Shown here: positions 51,724 to 60,965 of the stretch, one piece after another | How positions within the stretch are numbered: position 1 is the stretch's first letter | How the letters are laid out: each line of letters begins with the position of its first letter | Notes under the pieces: model-generated | The model's input: only the letters and a program-made list of their open reading frames with translations | What the model was told of the DNA's origin: nothing | The model's database searches: none | NCBI RefSeq assembly: GCF_019797825.1 | Contig: NZ_CP081855.1 | Location: 2,007,551 to 2,071,550, forward strand | Origin: Limosilactobacillus panis | Lineage (GTDB): Bacteria; Bacillota; Bacilli; Lactobacillales; Lactobacillaceae | Direction of reading: 5' to 3' | Length of the DNA: 64,000 nucleotides | Made by a program: the position numbers and the translations under genes

Positions 51724-53274
51724 TTATTTTTCAATTTGCCGAACATAATCGGCGGCAATTTTACTGTCAGTCGCGTACGGGGTGTTAACACCCTTGATCT
51801 TTTGGTAAGGGTCCTCACCTTTCCCGGCAAGAACAACAATATCATCATTTCCGCTGTTGTCAATCGCCTTTTTAATGGCAGTTGCCCGGTCCATTTCGTA
51901 TTGGACCTTGCCGACCTGTGAATGCTCAATATGGGAATTTATTTCCCGGGCAATATTCATCGGGTCTTCAAAACCAGGGTCATCAGTCGTAAGGATAATC
52001 CGGTCGGGGTGCTCTTCCGAGAGGGCCTTCCCGAATCCTTTACGACGGGAAATCCCCTTGTCACCAGTGGCCCCCAAGACAACTGTCACCTTACCGGCAT
52101 CCGTTTGCCGCTTTAAGAAGGCCAGAAGCCGCTTCAGGCTGGCATAGTTATGGGCATAATCGATGTAAATCGTCCCATGGCGTTGGGTTTTCTGCATCTC
52201 CATCCGGCCCTTAATGTGAACGTGATCAAGGGTGGCTAGGGCATCATCTGCTTTAGCCCCCACTAAGACCGTCGAAATAATTGCCGCAACAGCGTTTCCT
52301 TCGTTGTAATCACCGGGAACACTCGTCGTGTAACGCTCGTTAAGAGCAAACCGCTGCCCCTTCTTTGAGCAGGCCCGCAGTTCAAACTCACTCTCGTGGA
52401 GGTCCTCTAGGTCGTTGCGGTACTCAAAGTCAATCACTGCTCCCTCTGGCAGATCGACGTCCGCCCCATGCCGAGCAAAGAGGTAGATATTCTCTGGCTG
52501 GGTTGTAGTCTTGGCCGCATAGTAAACATCAGCTAGGTGATCGGTTTCGGCATTGATTAGACAAACATTCGAATTAACCAGCAGCTGTTCCTTACAGTGG
52601 AGGTAGTCCGCAAAGGTTGGGTGCTCATTGCGGCCAATGTGATCCGGCGTGATATTCAAGAAGATACCAACATCAAAGTGGAGGCCATAAGTTCGGTTCT
52701 TCTTGTAAGCCTGTGATGATACTTCCATCACCAGGTGGGTCATCCCGTTATTAACTGCCGCCCGCATATCATGAAAGAGGTCTAAAGATTCAGGAGTGGT
52801 TAGGTCTGACTTGAATCGGTCGCCCGGCTGATTGCCTAATACCCGGTCAAGCGTTGAGAAGAGCGCCACGTGGTCCTTTGTCGCGTGGGCCAGGATATGG
52901 TCAGCAAAATAGGCCGTTGTGGTCTTCCCCTTCGTCCCAGTAATTGCGATGATCTGCAGGTCATTTTGCGGGTAGCCATAAAAGGCCGCTCCCAGCAAAG
53001 CCATTGCCTTCTGCTCATCATTAACAATGATTGCCGGTAATTGACCGCCTTCAGGGTATTCTTGTTCAGCAACGTAGGCAATAGCACCCTTTTCTTTAGC
53101 CATCGTCAAATACTTTGGTAAGAAGTTGCCCTTACAAAAGAATAAGGTTCCCGGCGTCACCTTCCGCGAATCATAGGATACATTCGTGGCGGTAAAATCA
53201 GTTAAGTTACTAATATGTTCCAATAAATGGTGCTCGCGCAGTAGCGTTAGTGCAGGCGTAACATGCAATTCCAT
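51724..53274 (-). CDS. murE: UDP-N-acetylmuramoyl-tripeptide synthetase (MurE-type)
   Basis: A 516-residue Mur ligase. The ATP-binding motif AITGTKGKTTTAY lies near residue 112. The central domain has the HLVMEVSSQAYKKNRTYGL signature of MurE, and the C-terminal domain follows. The acceptor-binding site reads TTDDPGFEDP rather than the DNPR of diaminopimelate-adding enzymes, so L-lysine or L-ornithine is the likely third amino acid. GAGGGGG precedes the ATG. Lactobacilli often have a second MurE-like paralogue, so this may be the accessory copy. Confidence 0.88.
   Translation of the reverse strand: MELHVTPALTLLREHHLLEHISNLTDFTATNVSYDSRKVTPGTLFFCKGNFLPKYLTMAKEKGAIAYVAEQEYPEGGQLPAIIVNDEQKAMALLGAAFYGYPQNDLQIIAITGTKGKTTTAYFADHILAHATKDHVALFSTLDRVLGNQPGDRFKSDLTTPESLDLFHDMRAAVNNGMTHLVMEVSSQAYKKNRTYGLHFDVGIFLNITPDHIGRNEHPTFADYLHCKEQLLVNSNVCLINAETDHLADVYYAAKTTTQPENIYLFARHGADVDLPEGAVIDFEYRNDLEDLHESEFELRACSKKGQRFALNERYTTSVPGDYNEGNAVAAIISTVLVGAKADDALATLDHVHIKGRMEMQKTQRHGTIYIDYAHNYASLKRLLAFLKRQTDAGKVTVVLGATGDKGISRRKGFGKALSEEHPDRIILTTDDPGFEDPMNIAREINSHIEHSQVGKVQYEMDRATAIKKAIDNSGNDDIVVLAGKGEDPYQKIKGVNTPYATDSKIAADYVRQIEK
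51941..51954. promoter_or_regulatory. Noc-like site 2 (inside murE)
   Basis: ATTTCCCGGGCAAT matches the Noc consensus at 13 of 14 bases. Confidence 0.45.
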
Positions 53275-53354
53275 ATATTATTGCCCCCTCTTGATTTTCT
53301 CTCTTAAAACTATATTATTTCATTTTTTCTGTTAAATGTGAATGGCACCTAAAC

Positions 53355-53382
53355 AAAAAAGGCCGGGATTAAACCCAGCCAT
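53355..53382 (-). terminator. Terminator after asnB
   Basis: GGCTGGG pairs with TCCCGGCC over a TTTAA loop and is followed by a T tract of six on the minus strand. Confidence 0.85.
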
Positions 53383-53387
53383 GTTAT

Positions 53388-55307
53388 TTAAGCTTCAGCA
53401 GCCGTTGCCTTGGCCTTGTCAATTCCTGATTCATCAGGTTTGAAGTTATCAATGAAGTACAGCTTGTACCAAATTAAGAAGGTGTAAACTGTCCAGATTT
53501 TCCGTCGGCCGTCAATCTTGCCCGCAAAGTTGTCATCTGCCAGCTTCAACAGTTTGTCCTGGTCGAAAAACTCTTTAACAAAATCCTGCTCAAACATCTT
53601 CCGCACAATTTCATAGTACTTCTTTTCGTGTAACCATTCCCGAACTGGGGTTGGGAAGCCAAGCTTTGGTCGAGTTGCCCATTCCTCAGGTAGGTGACGG
53701 TTGGCGGCCATCCGGAATGCCCACTTAGTCCCCTTGTAGTTAAAGAGGTAGTTGGTTGGCGTCGTTTGCGCAACCTTCATTACTTCCTTATCAAGGAGTG
53801 GCACCCGGATCTCCACGGAGTTAGCCATGCTCATCTTATCGGCCTTTAAGCAAATATCACCAGGCATGAAGCGGTGCAAGTCAACGTACTGCTTCTTTGC
53901 TACTTCGTTCATGTCCTTCTTTTCGTCACACTTGTCGTAGAGTGGCTTGAGCAGGTCGACAATAGATGGGCCATCTTGGTATTCTGGCTTCAGGTATTCG
54001 TTCGCTTCTTCCGGACTGAAGATGTAAGCTTGGCCAATGAATGTCTCCCGGGCCGGGGCCAGGTTCCGGTAGAGGTGTTCGGACCCGTGGAAGTGCTTGC
54101 CTTCCAGCCATTCACCGAGCTTGTAACGCTTTCCCTTCGGTAGCTTCTTCAGCTGGTCAGTGATCCAGCGAATGAACTTAACCTTAGTGTTAAAGCCGTA
54201 TGCCGTGTATCCCGCAAACAATTCGTCGGCCCCTTCACCGGACAGGAGGGCCTTGTAGCCGTTGTCCTTAGCCAACTTGTTTAAGAAGTAAAGCGGCACG
54301 ACCGATGGGTTAGAGTCGGGCTCGTCCAAATAGTACTGGATCAGTGGGAAGGTCTTAAAGGCCTCCTCATCAGTCAGGAGCTTGTCGGTGTTCTTGAGGT
54401 CCAGCTTGGCAGCCAATTCACGGGCCTGCTTAGTCTCATCGTAGCCACTGTCAAACCCAATTGAGAAGGTGTTATTTGGCCGCATCAGGGCGGTTACCAG
54501 ACTTGAATCAACCCCAGCAGACAAGAAGGAACCAACCTTGATCCCCTTGTCAGCAAAGGTGTGGGCCTTAACGGAGTTCTTGACCACGTCATCAATATTG
54601 TCAACGGCCTCGTCAAAACTCTCCTTCTTCGGGTCAAAGTCTTCATCCCAGTACTGTTCCATATCGAACTTACCGTCTTTATAAGTGAAGTAATGGGCTT
54701 CTGGCAGACGGAAAACACCCTTGAAGAAGGTTTCCTGGGTAACGTTGTATTGGAAGGTCATGTAGGACTTCAGTGCCCGCTTATTCAACTCCATCTTGAA
54801 GTTCGGGTGGTCAAGAAAGGCCTTGATCTCAGAACCGACAAAGAAGGTCCCATTCATTTGAGCATAGTAGAGCGGCTTGATGCCGAAGTGATCCCGGGCA
54901 CCAAACATCTCCTTCTTCTTCGTGTCCCAGATGATGAAGGCGAACATTCCCCGCAGCTTTTGCAAGATGTCTCTCCCCCACTCTTCGTAACCATGAAGGA
55001 TTACTTCCGTATCGGCGTGGGTGGTAAAGGTGTGGCCCTTTTTAATCAGTTGGGCCCGTAACTCTTCGAAGTTGTAAATTTCACCATTAAATTCGATGAT
55101 TTTAGTATTGTCTTCGTTAAAGATGGGTTGGTTACCAGACTTCACGTCAATGAAGCTGAGCCGCCGGAAGCCGAGGGCCACGTCGTCATCCACGTACTGC
55201 CCCTCGGCATCGGGGCCCCGGTGGATAATTCGATCCTTCATCTTTTTGATTAAAGTATCTTTTAGTTGTGGTTTTTCGTTATCAACAAACGCAACAATTC
55301 CACACAT
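53388..55307 (-). CDS. asnB: Asparagine synthase, glutamine-hydrolysing
   Basis: A 639-residue enzyme with an N-terminal glutaminase domain whose Cys2 (MCGIVAF) is the nucleophile, then RRLSFIDVKSGNQP and GEIYNFEEL. The synthase domain has the ATP-pyrophosphatase loop SFLSAGVDSSLV and SGEGADELFAGY. It transfers glutamine nitrogen to aspartate. GAGGG precedes the ATG. With asnA it gives the strain two asparagine routes, only one of them under the T-box. Confidence 0.95.
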   Translation of the reverse strand: MCGIVAFVDNEKPQLKDTLIKKMKDRIIHRGPDAEGQYVDDDVALGFRRLSFIDVKSGNQPIFNEDNTKIIEFNGEIYNFEELRAQLIKKGHTFTTHADTEVILHGYEEWGRDILQKLRGMFAFIIWDTKKKEMFGARDHFGIKPLYYAQMNGTFFVGSEIKAFLDHPNFKMELNKRALKSYMTFQYNVTQETFFKGVFRLPEAHYFTYKDGKFDMEQYWDEDFDPKKESFDEAVDNIDDVVKNSVKAHTFADKGIKVGSFLSAGVDSSLVTALMRPNNTFSIGFDSGYDETKQARELAAKLDLKNTDKLLTDEEAFKTFPLIQYYLDEPDSNPSVVPLYFLNKLAKDNGYKALLSGEGADELFAGYTAYGFNTKVKFIRWITDQLKKLPKGKRYKLGEWLEGKHFHGSEHLYRNLAPARETFIGQAYIFSPEEANEYLKPEYQDGPSIVDLLKPLYDKCDEKKDMNEVAKKQYVDLHRFMPGDICLKADKMSMANSVEIRVPLLDKEVMKVAQTTPTNYLFNYKGTKWAFRMAANRHLPEEWATRPKLGFPTPVREWLHEKKYYEIVRKMFEQDFVKEFFDQDKLLKLADDNFAGKIDGRRKIWTVYTFLIWYKLYFIDNFKPDESGIDKAKATAAEA

Positions 55308-55448
55308 TGTAAAGTCCCTCTTCTTTCTTCAGAATTAAAATATTTCGTCATGGATTAGCTCGAAACTAAATTATAACATACTCAACCCAACATCAAGGGA
55401 TTTCATCCTTAGTTTCACCAGATATTAAGATCCACGTAAGCCCAAAAG

Positions 55449-55482
55449 AAGCTGGGAGGAAATTTTGTTTTCTCACCAGTCT
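55449..55482 (-). terminator. Second terminator downstream of mnmG
   Basis: AGCTGGGAGGAAA pairs imperfectly with TTTCTCACCAGT and ends in CTTTT on the minus strand. It is related in sequence to 14944-14979. Confidence 0.55.
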
Positions 55483-55513
55483 CATTCAGCTTTCCGAATA
55501 TTACATAGTAATC

Positions 55514-55630
55514 GCGAAAAAAGCGTGCTCCTAGTGGCTAGCGCCGCGAAGCAAGTCTATTGATTACGGACAATCATTGACCCGTTCCGTCCTATACTAG
55601 CCATACGGAGCACTCTGTTGCTTTTTTCAG
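55514..55630 (-). repeat. Hairpin repeat element, copy D, acting as mnmG terminator
   Basis: Arms GTGCTCC-TGGCTAG and CTAGCCA-GGAGCAC enclose about 60 bases and end in TTTTTT on the minus strand. The core GTATGGCTAGTATAGGACGG is nearest to copies A and B. Confidence 0.65.
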
Positions 55631-55635
55631 CTTCT

Positions 55636-55649
55636 ATTTCCCGGGAAAT
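55636..55649. promoter_or_regulatory. Noc binding site 3 (perfect)
   Basis: ATTTCCCGGGAAAT is identical to the Noc site consensus of Bacillus; it touches the last base of the mnmG stop codon. Confidence 0.65.
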
Positions 55650-57595
55650 TATTTTTCGTGGTCCTTCTTGGAGAACTTCCCCTGACGAATGTAGACACTC
55701 AAAATTGCTAGGTCAGCAGGGTTAACCCCGGAGATCCGGGAAGCCTGGGCCAAAGTTTCCGGCCGAATCTTCTCCAGCTTTTGACGACCTTCCGTTGCCA
55801 GACCATCGATGTCTTCATAATCGATATCGTCTGGAATCCGCTTGGCTTCCATCCGCTTCATCCGTTCAACCTTTTGCTCTTCCTTCTTGATGTAGCCGGC
55901 GTACTTGAGTTGGATTTCTACCTGTTCAATTACGTGCCGGTCCAGCTTTTCAGCCGGGGCCGGGATAAATTGCAGGAGGGTCTGGTAGTTGACGTAGGGG
56001 CGCTTGATGAAGTCGGCCGCGGTGACCGCATCCTTCAAGCGGTTGTCACCGTGGGCTTCGATAAAGTCGTTAACCTGGTCATCACTCGGCTTGAACTTGA
56101 TGGCCTTCAGCCGGCTAATTTCGTCGGCCACCTGCTTCTTCTTAGCTTCCATCTTTGCCAGGCGGGCATCACTAACCAGGCCAATCGCGTGGCCCTTTTC
56201 CATCAACCGGAAGTCGGCATTGTCATGGCGGAGGATTAGCCGGTATTCCGCCCGACTCGTCAGTAGACGGTACGGTTCCTTAGTGCCCTTGGTAACTAAG
56301 TCATCAATCATGACCCCGATGTAGGCATCGGCCCTGCTGAGGACAAACGGCTTCTTGCCCTGGGCCCGGAGTCCCGCGTTGATCCCGGCGATGATTCCCT
56401 GTCCAGCCGCCTCCTCGTAACCGGAAGAACCGTTGGTCTGACCAGCAGTGTAGAGGTTCTTGATAAGCTTCGTTTCCAAAGTCGGGTGCAACTGGTAAGG
56501 GGCTACGACATCATACTCGATGGCGTATCCCGGCCGCATCAGTGAGGCCTTCTCCAGTCCCTTGATGGAGTGCACAATCTTTTGCTGGACCTCTTCGGGC
56601 ATCGAAGTAGAAACCCCGTCGAGGTAGTACTCGTCCGTATCCCGGCCTTCTGGTTCCAAGAAGACCTGGTGACGGGACTTATCGGCAAAGCGCACAATCT
56701 TGTCTTCAATCGATGGGCAGTAGCGGGGCCCTACTCCCTTAATAACACCGGAGAACATTGGCGCCCGGTTCAGGTTGGCCCGGATGATCCCGTGGGTCGT
56801 CGGGTTGGTGTAGGTCAACCAGCAGGCTAGCTGGTCGGAAACGGCGATATACTTGCTATCTGGGGTATCGAAACTGAAGTGGTGCGGTTCGACATCCCCC
56901 GGCTGCTCTTCCGTCTCGTCAAAGTTAATGGTGTTCCCGTTGACCCGCGGCGGTGTCCCAGTCTTGAACCGTTCCAGGTCAAAACCAAGCTGCTCTAGGT
57001 TTTCGGAAAGCTTAACTGCAGACTTCGAATTGTTAGGACCCGACTGGTACTGCAATTCACCGATGATGATCTTTCCCCGGGCGGCCGTTCCCACCGTCAG
57101 AACAACGGTCTTCGAATGGTAGCGGGCACCGGTATTGGTGACTACCCCCTTGCAGACACCGTCTTCAACAATTAGTTGGTCTACGGTTGCCTGACGAAGA
57201 GTCAGGTTTGGTTCCCGTTCCATGGTTAACTTCATCTGCCGGTGGTAGGCGTGCTTGTCTGCCTGGGCCCGTAATGCCCGGACAGCTGGGCCTTTACCGG
57301 TATTTAGCATCCGCATCTGGATGTAAGTCTTATCGATATTATGGCCCATTTCACCACCGAGGGCGTCGATTTCCCGGACCACGATTCCCTTGGCGGGTCC
57401 CCCGACGGACGGGTTACATGGCATGAAAGCGACCATTTCCAGACTAATGGTAATCAGGAGGGTTTTGTTCCCCATCCGGGCCGCCGCCAGGGCCGCCTCA
57501 CTTCCGGCATGGCCGGCACCGACAACAATGACATCGTAAGTACCGCCTTCATACTGGACGGCATCTGAGGTTTTCAATGATTCACTTGACTTCAC
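55649..57595 (-). CDS. mnmG: tRNA uridine-5-carboxymethylaminomethyl modification enzyme MnmG
   Basis: A 648-residue FAD protein with the dinucleotide site [22 protein letters not shown] near residue 21. It carries the conserved cysteine segment [14 protein letters not shown] and the C-terminal helical domain that binds MnmE. With MnmE it makes the cmnm5 modification at U34 of certain tRNAs. It starts at a GTG (57595) eight bases after the mnmE stop, behind AGGGAAG. The rsmG/noc/parA/parB genes that follow in Bacillus are absent here. Confidence 0.95.
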   Translation of the reverse strand: MKSSESLKTSDAVQYEGGTYDVIVVGAGHAGSEAALAAARMGNKTLLITISLEMVAFMPCNPSVGGPAKGIVVREIDALGGEMGHNIDKTYIQMRMLNTGKGPAVRALRAQADKHAYHRQMKLTMEREPNLTLRQATVDQLIVEDGVCKGVVTNTGARYHSKTVVLTVGTAARGKIIIGELQYQSGPNNSKSAVKLSENLEQLGFDLERFKTGTPPRVNGNTINFDETEEQPGDVEPHHFSFDTPDSKYIAVSDQLACWLTYTNPTTHGIIRANLNRAPMFSGVIKGVGPRYCPSIEDKIVRFADKSRHQVFLEPEGRDTDEYYLDGVSTSMPEEVQQKIVHSIKGLEKASLMRPGYAIEYDVVAPYQLHPTLETKLIKNLYTAGQTNGSSGYEEAAGQGIIAGINAGLRAQGKKPFVLSRADAYIGVMIDDLVTKGTKEPYRLLTSRAEYRLILRHDNADFRLMEKGHAIGLVSDARLAKMEAKKKQVADEISRLKAIKFKPSDDQVNDFIEAHGDNRLKDAVTAADFIKRPYVNYQTLLQFIPAPAEKLDRHVIEQVEIQLKYAGYIKKEEQKVERMKRMEAKRIPDDIDYEDIDGLATEGRQKLEKIRPETLAQASRISGVNPADLAILSVYIRQGKFSKKDHEK

Positions 57596-57603
57596 AATCT
57601 TCC

Positions 57604-58992
57604 CTACTTTCCTAGACAGAATTGGCTAAATAATTGATCAAGGAGCTCATCCTGGTAAGAGTCACCGGTGATTTCTCCCAAGAGGTCCCAGCACCTGGTC
57701 ATATCAATCTGGACCAGGTCAACTGGCATCCCGTCGTTGATTCCCTTCAACACATCGTTTAAAGCGTCGTTGGCCTGGTGGAGGAGGCCAATGTGGCGGG
57801 CATTGGTGACCATTACCGTGTTTTGGCCACTCTCAATCCCCTCGTTGAAAAACATGTGGCTGATCTTTTGCCCGAGCTTGTCCATCCCCTCATGCTTAAC
57901 AATCGAAGTTTCCACCAGGGCCGCGCCATCGATTAATCGCTTCAGTTCCGCTAAGTCGACCTTCTGCGGCAGGTCCGTCTTATTAAGAATCACGATCCGC
58001 TTCTTGTCCTTGGTAGCGGTCAACAGTTCCCGGTCCTCTGCGGTCAACGGGGATGAGCTGTCGATGAGGAGCAGGACCAAGTCGGCCGCATCGAGGGCCT
58101 TCTTGCTCCGTTCGACCCCAATCTTTTCGACCGTGTCCTCCGTGTGGCGAATTCCTGCGGTGTCAATCAGCTTGAGGGGGACCCCGTTGACGTTGACGTA
58201 TTCCTCAATGACGTCCCGGGTCGTTCCCGCCACGTTAGTCACAATGGCCTTATCCTCGTGCAGTAGGGAATTCAGCAGGCTGGACTTGCCAACGTTGGGA
58301 CGGCCAATAATGGCCGTTGCCAGCCCTTCTCTTAAGACCTTACCCTGCTTGGCCGTCTTCAAAAGGGCCTGAATCCGTTGTTGGATGTCGATGGCCTTTT
58401 CCTTCAACATCTTTGTGGTCATTTCCTCTACCGCGTCGTATTCTGGATAGTCAATGTTGACCTCGACCTGGGCGAGGACATCCAGAATATCCTTACGAAG
58501 GTGGCGAATCAGCCGGGAGAGATCCCCATCAAGTTGGTTTAAGGCCACCTTCATCGACTTGTCAGTCTTGGCCCGGATCAGGTCCATGACCGCTTCTGAC
58601 TGGGAAAGGTCAATCCGCCCGTTTAGAAAGGCCCGCTTGGTAAACTCACCGGGTTCGGCCATCCGGGCACCGTAACTCAAGACCAGCTGCAAGATCCGGT
58701 TAGTTGCTAAAAGGCCACCATGGCAGTTGATTTCAACAACGTCCTCACAGGTATAGGTCTTCGGAGCCCGCATTACCGACACCATGACCTCGTCTACTTC
58801 TTCCTTGGTATCGGGGTCAATGATGTGCCCGTAGTTAATCGTATGGGTCGGGACCTTGGCCAGGTTCTTTCCCTTATAAATCTTCTGGGCCACTGGGATC
58901 GCGTCATCCCCACTGATCCGGATAATTGAGATACCACCCTCACCAACTGGGGTTGAAATCGCCGCGATCGTATCATTTTCACTATTCGCCAC
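57604..58992 (-). CDS. mnmE: tRNA modification GTPase MnmE
   Basis: A 462-residue protein. The N-terminal tetrahydrofolate-binding domain ([22 protein letters not shown]) is followed by a helical region and a G domain with [20 protein letters not shown] and NKTD. The C-terminal FCLGK carries the essential cysteine. It is the partner of MnmG. It starts at a GTG behind GGGAG. A hairpin with a T tract lies 21 bases before the start. Confidence 0.95.
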   Translation of the reverse strand: MANSENDTIAAISTPVGEGGISIIRISGDDAIPVAQKIYKGKNLAKVPTHTINYGHIIDPDTKEEVDEVMVSVMRAPKTYTCEDVVEINCHGGLLATNRILQLVLSYGARMAEPGEFTKRAFLNGRIDLSQSEAVMDLIRAKTDKSMKVALNQLDGDLSRLIRHLRKDILDVLAQVEVNIDYPEYDAVEEMTTKMLKEKAIDIQQRIQALLKTAKQGKVLREGLATAIIGRPNVGKSSLLNSLLHEDKAIVTNVAGTTRDVIEEYVNVNGVPLKLIDTAGIRHTEDTVEKIGVERSKKALDAADLVLLLIDSSSPLTAEDRELLTATKDKKRIVILNKTDLPQKVDLAELKRLIDGAALVETSIVKHEGMDKLGQKISHMFFNEGIESGQNTVMVTNARHIGLLHQANDALNDVLKGINDGMPVDLVQIDMTRCWDLLGEITGDSYQDELLDQLFSQFCLGK

Positions 58993-59012
58993 TAGTCGAT
59001 GCTCCCTTCACT

Positions 59013-59063
59013 AAAAAAAGTGCTAGTCCACGTCAGCTACAGCAAACATGGTCAAAGCACTTT
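59013..59063 (-). terminator. Terminator between jag and mnmE
   Basis: AAAGTGCT pairs with AGCACTTT and is followed by a T tract of seven on the minus strand. It separates the yidC-jag transcript from mnmE. Confidence 0.6.
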
Positions 59064-59135
59064 CACTACTTTAACAACTCAATTTTTATAATCGCCCATA
59101 TTCTAAATTCTTCGTGACCGATTGTCAATCGAAAA

Positions 59136-59936
59136 CTAGTCCTTAGGCGCAATTACAACGCTCCGGTAGGGGTCCCGACCGTGTGAATACGTCCGTACGT
59201 GGTCGTTGTCCTCTAATTCCCGGTGCAATTGCTTGCGCTCCCGCGCCGGCATCGGGTCCAGGTAAACCGCCTGGCCACTAGCAACCACCTCGGTAACCGC
59301 CCGTTCCGCAATTTCGTGGAGGGCTGCTTGCCGCCGTTGACGATAGTTAGACGTGTCTAAAATGACTGCTGTCTTGGGGGCCCCGTGGTAGTTCATAAAA
59401 GCAGCACTGATTTGTTCCATCGCGTTGATCCGCCGGCCGTGGTGGCCAATCACCTTACCAGATTGTCCCGTCTTGATGTCAATTGTGATTGCATGGGCGG
59501 CCACCTTGCTGATTTCGGGTTTAGTCTCAATGCCCAGTGTTGCAAAAACTTTCTTGAGGTAAACGGTCAGCTGCTGTCCGGTATTTCTGGTGTGGCGAAC
59601 GTTGGCTTCGTGCCGGGCTGCAATCACGGCCGGGTCCTGGTCGCTTCCCCGTTTGCCATCGTTAGTTGGGACGTCGACTTCCTTGGCGACTGGTGCCTGC
59701 ATTCCCGCATTTTTTTGCGGCTTCTTGACTGCTGGTGTCTTAACTGTGGTTGTCACCTTTTTGACAACGGGTGGCTTCACCGTTGCCTCAATCTTTGCTG
59801 GGCGCCGGCCAATTCCCAAAAATCCCTTCCGCGGCTGGTCGATGATTTCGACCTTTAATTCCTTTTCTAGCTTGTGTAGGGACCGACTGGCAACTTGAAT
59901 CGCTTCTTTAACTGTCTTGCCCGTATAAACGACCAT
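59136..59936 (-). CDS. khpB: RNA-binding protein Jag/KhpB (Jag-N, KH, R3H)
   Basis: A 266-residue protein. A Jag-N domain (YTGKTVKEAIQVASRSLHKLEKELKVEIIDQPRKGFLGIG split around residue 40) is followed by a linker rich in Lys, Val and Thr (about 52-110). A KH domain has the GKVIGHHGRRINAMEQISA loop, and the C-terminal R3H domain ends with HRELEDNDHVRTYSHGRDPYRSVVI. It binds RNA with KhpA and affects cell elongation and division. Its position beside yidC is conserved around the origin. Confidence 0.93.
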   Translation of the reverse strand: MVVYTGKTVKEAIQVASRSLHKLEKELKVEIIDQPRKGFLGIGRRPAKIEATVKPPVVKKVTTTVKTPAVKKPQKNAGMQAPVAKEVDVPTNDGKRGSDQDPAVIAARHEANVRHTRNTGQQLTVYLKKVFATLGIETKPEISKVAAHAITIDIKTGQSGKVIGHHGRRINAMEQISAAFMNYHGAPKTAVILDTSNYRQRRQAALHEIAERAVTEVVASGQAVYLDPMPARERKQLHRELEDNDHVRTYSHGRDPYRSVVIAPKD

Positions 59937-59994
59937 AAATATTTCCTCCCCGAATTAGTATCCTTTATTAAGGATACCACCTTTTCAAAATTTC

Positions 59995-60008
59995 ATTTCC
60001 CGGGAAAT
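59995..60008. promoter_or_regulatory. Noc binding site 4 (perfect)
   Basis: ATTTCCCGGGAAAT, identical to the Noc consensus, in the intergenic region between jag and the amidotransferase pseudogene, about 4 kb from the dnaA end. Confidence 0.65.
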
Positions 60009-60082
60009 ACATCCTTTGCAGGGTCCGTATTTTCATTATATAATAAACATTAAATTTTGATTAGAAACAAAGGAGGGCGCCT

Positions 60083-60815
60083 ATGCGACCACGAATTGCC
60101 ATTCCTGCTGATACCTTAACTGAAGCAACCAACATTATCAACGAGCGAAACGCCGCCTTTGCGCCCCGCCCGTTGATTGAAGCCATCGTTAAGTCTGGTG
60201 GGGTTTCCGTCATCTTTCCGATTGTTGAACCTGAATTAGCCGTAGATTACCTAGGCCTGTTTGATGGCATTATCTTTGCCGGCGGTGCCGATGTCGACCC
60301 GACCTTTTACAATGAAGAACCTCACCAGCAACTGGGCACGACCTACCGGAAACGGGACTTGTTTGAGATTGCCCTCTTAAAGCAAGCCCTGGCCGCAGAC
60401 AAGGCGGTCATGGGCATTTGCCGGGGGATGCAATTGATCAACATTGCTTTTGGGGGGTCGGTCTACCAGGACCTTTCTGAAGACCCCAAAAAGACGCTCA
60501 AGCATGCCCACCCAGGACGCTCCGGGCAACCTGCCTTCCCACCACGTTACCGTTGATGAAGACAGCCGCCTGTTCAACCTGGTCGGCCGCCGCCCCTACG
60601 TCAACTCCCGTCACCACCAGGCCCTTCATGAGATTGCCCCAACCCTCCACGTCACCGCGGTTGCCGACGATCAGGTGCCCGAGGCGGTCGAATCAACGGC
60701 CAATGACCAGGTCTTAGCTGTTCAGTGGCACCCAGAAAATATGTTTAAGCACTACCAGTATTCTCAGAACCTATTTTCCGACCTCATCCAACGGGCTGCT
60801 GCCGCTAGACAATAA
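60083..60815 (+). pseudogene. Gamma-glutamyl-gamma-aminobutyrate hydrolase-like (class I GATase), frameshifted
   Basis: Codons 1 to about 147 encode a PuuD-like peptidase C26 domain with the nucleophile Cys113 in GICRGMQL. Near 60520 one extra C in GCCCACCCAGG shifts the frame. The second frame then reads APGNLPSHHVTVDEDS and ends with VLAVQWHPENMF, holding the catalytic His and Glu. Without the extra base the protein would be about 243 residues. It would cleave gamma-glutamyl amides. AAAGGAGG precedes the ATG. Confidence 0.82.
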
Positions 60816-60829
60816 TTAATAGTATCAGT

Positions 60830-60875
60830 AAAGAGGCCTTTAGTACCCGAAAATCCGCGTGCTAAAGGCCTCTTT
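60830..60875 (+). terminator. Terminator after the GATase pseudogene
   Basis: AAAGAGGCCTTTAG pairs perfectly with CTAAAGGCCTCTTT. Confidence 0.8.
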
Positions 60876-60904
60876 GTGGACCGTGCTAGAGCATGTTTAA
60901 AATG

Positions 60905-60962
60905 GGAAAAAGCATCAGAGCGCTCCTTGTAACCTTGATGTTACGGGGCATTCTGATGCTTT
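60905..60962 (-). terminator. Terminator after the gshA pseudogene
   Basis: AAGCATCAGA pairs with TCTGATGCTT around a second small stem (GTAAC/GTTAC) and ends in TTTTT on the minus strand. The outer arm is shared with repeat copy B. Confidence 0.7.
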
Positions 60963-60965
60963 CTC

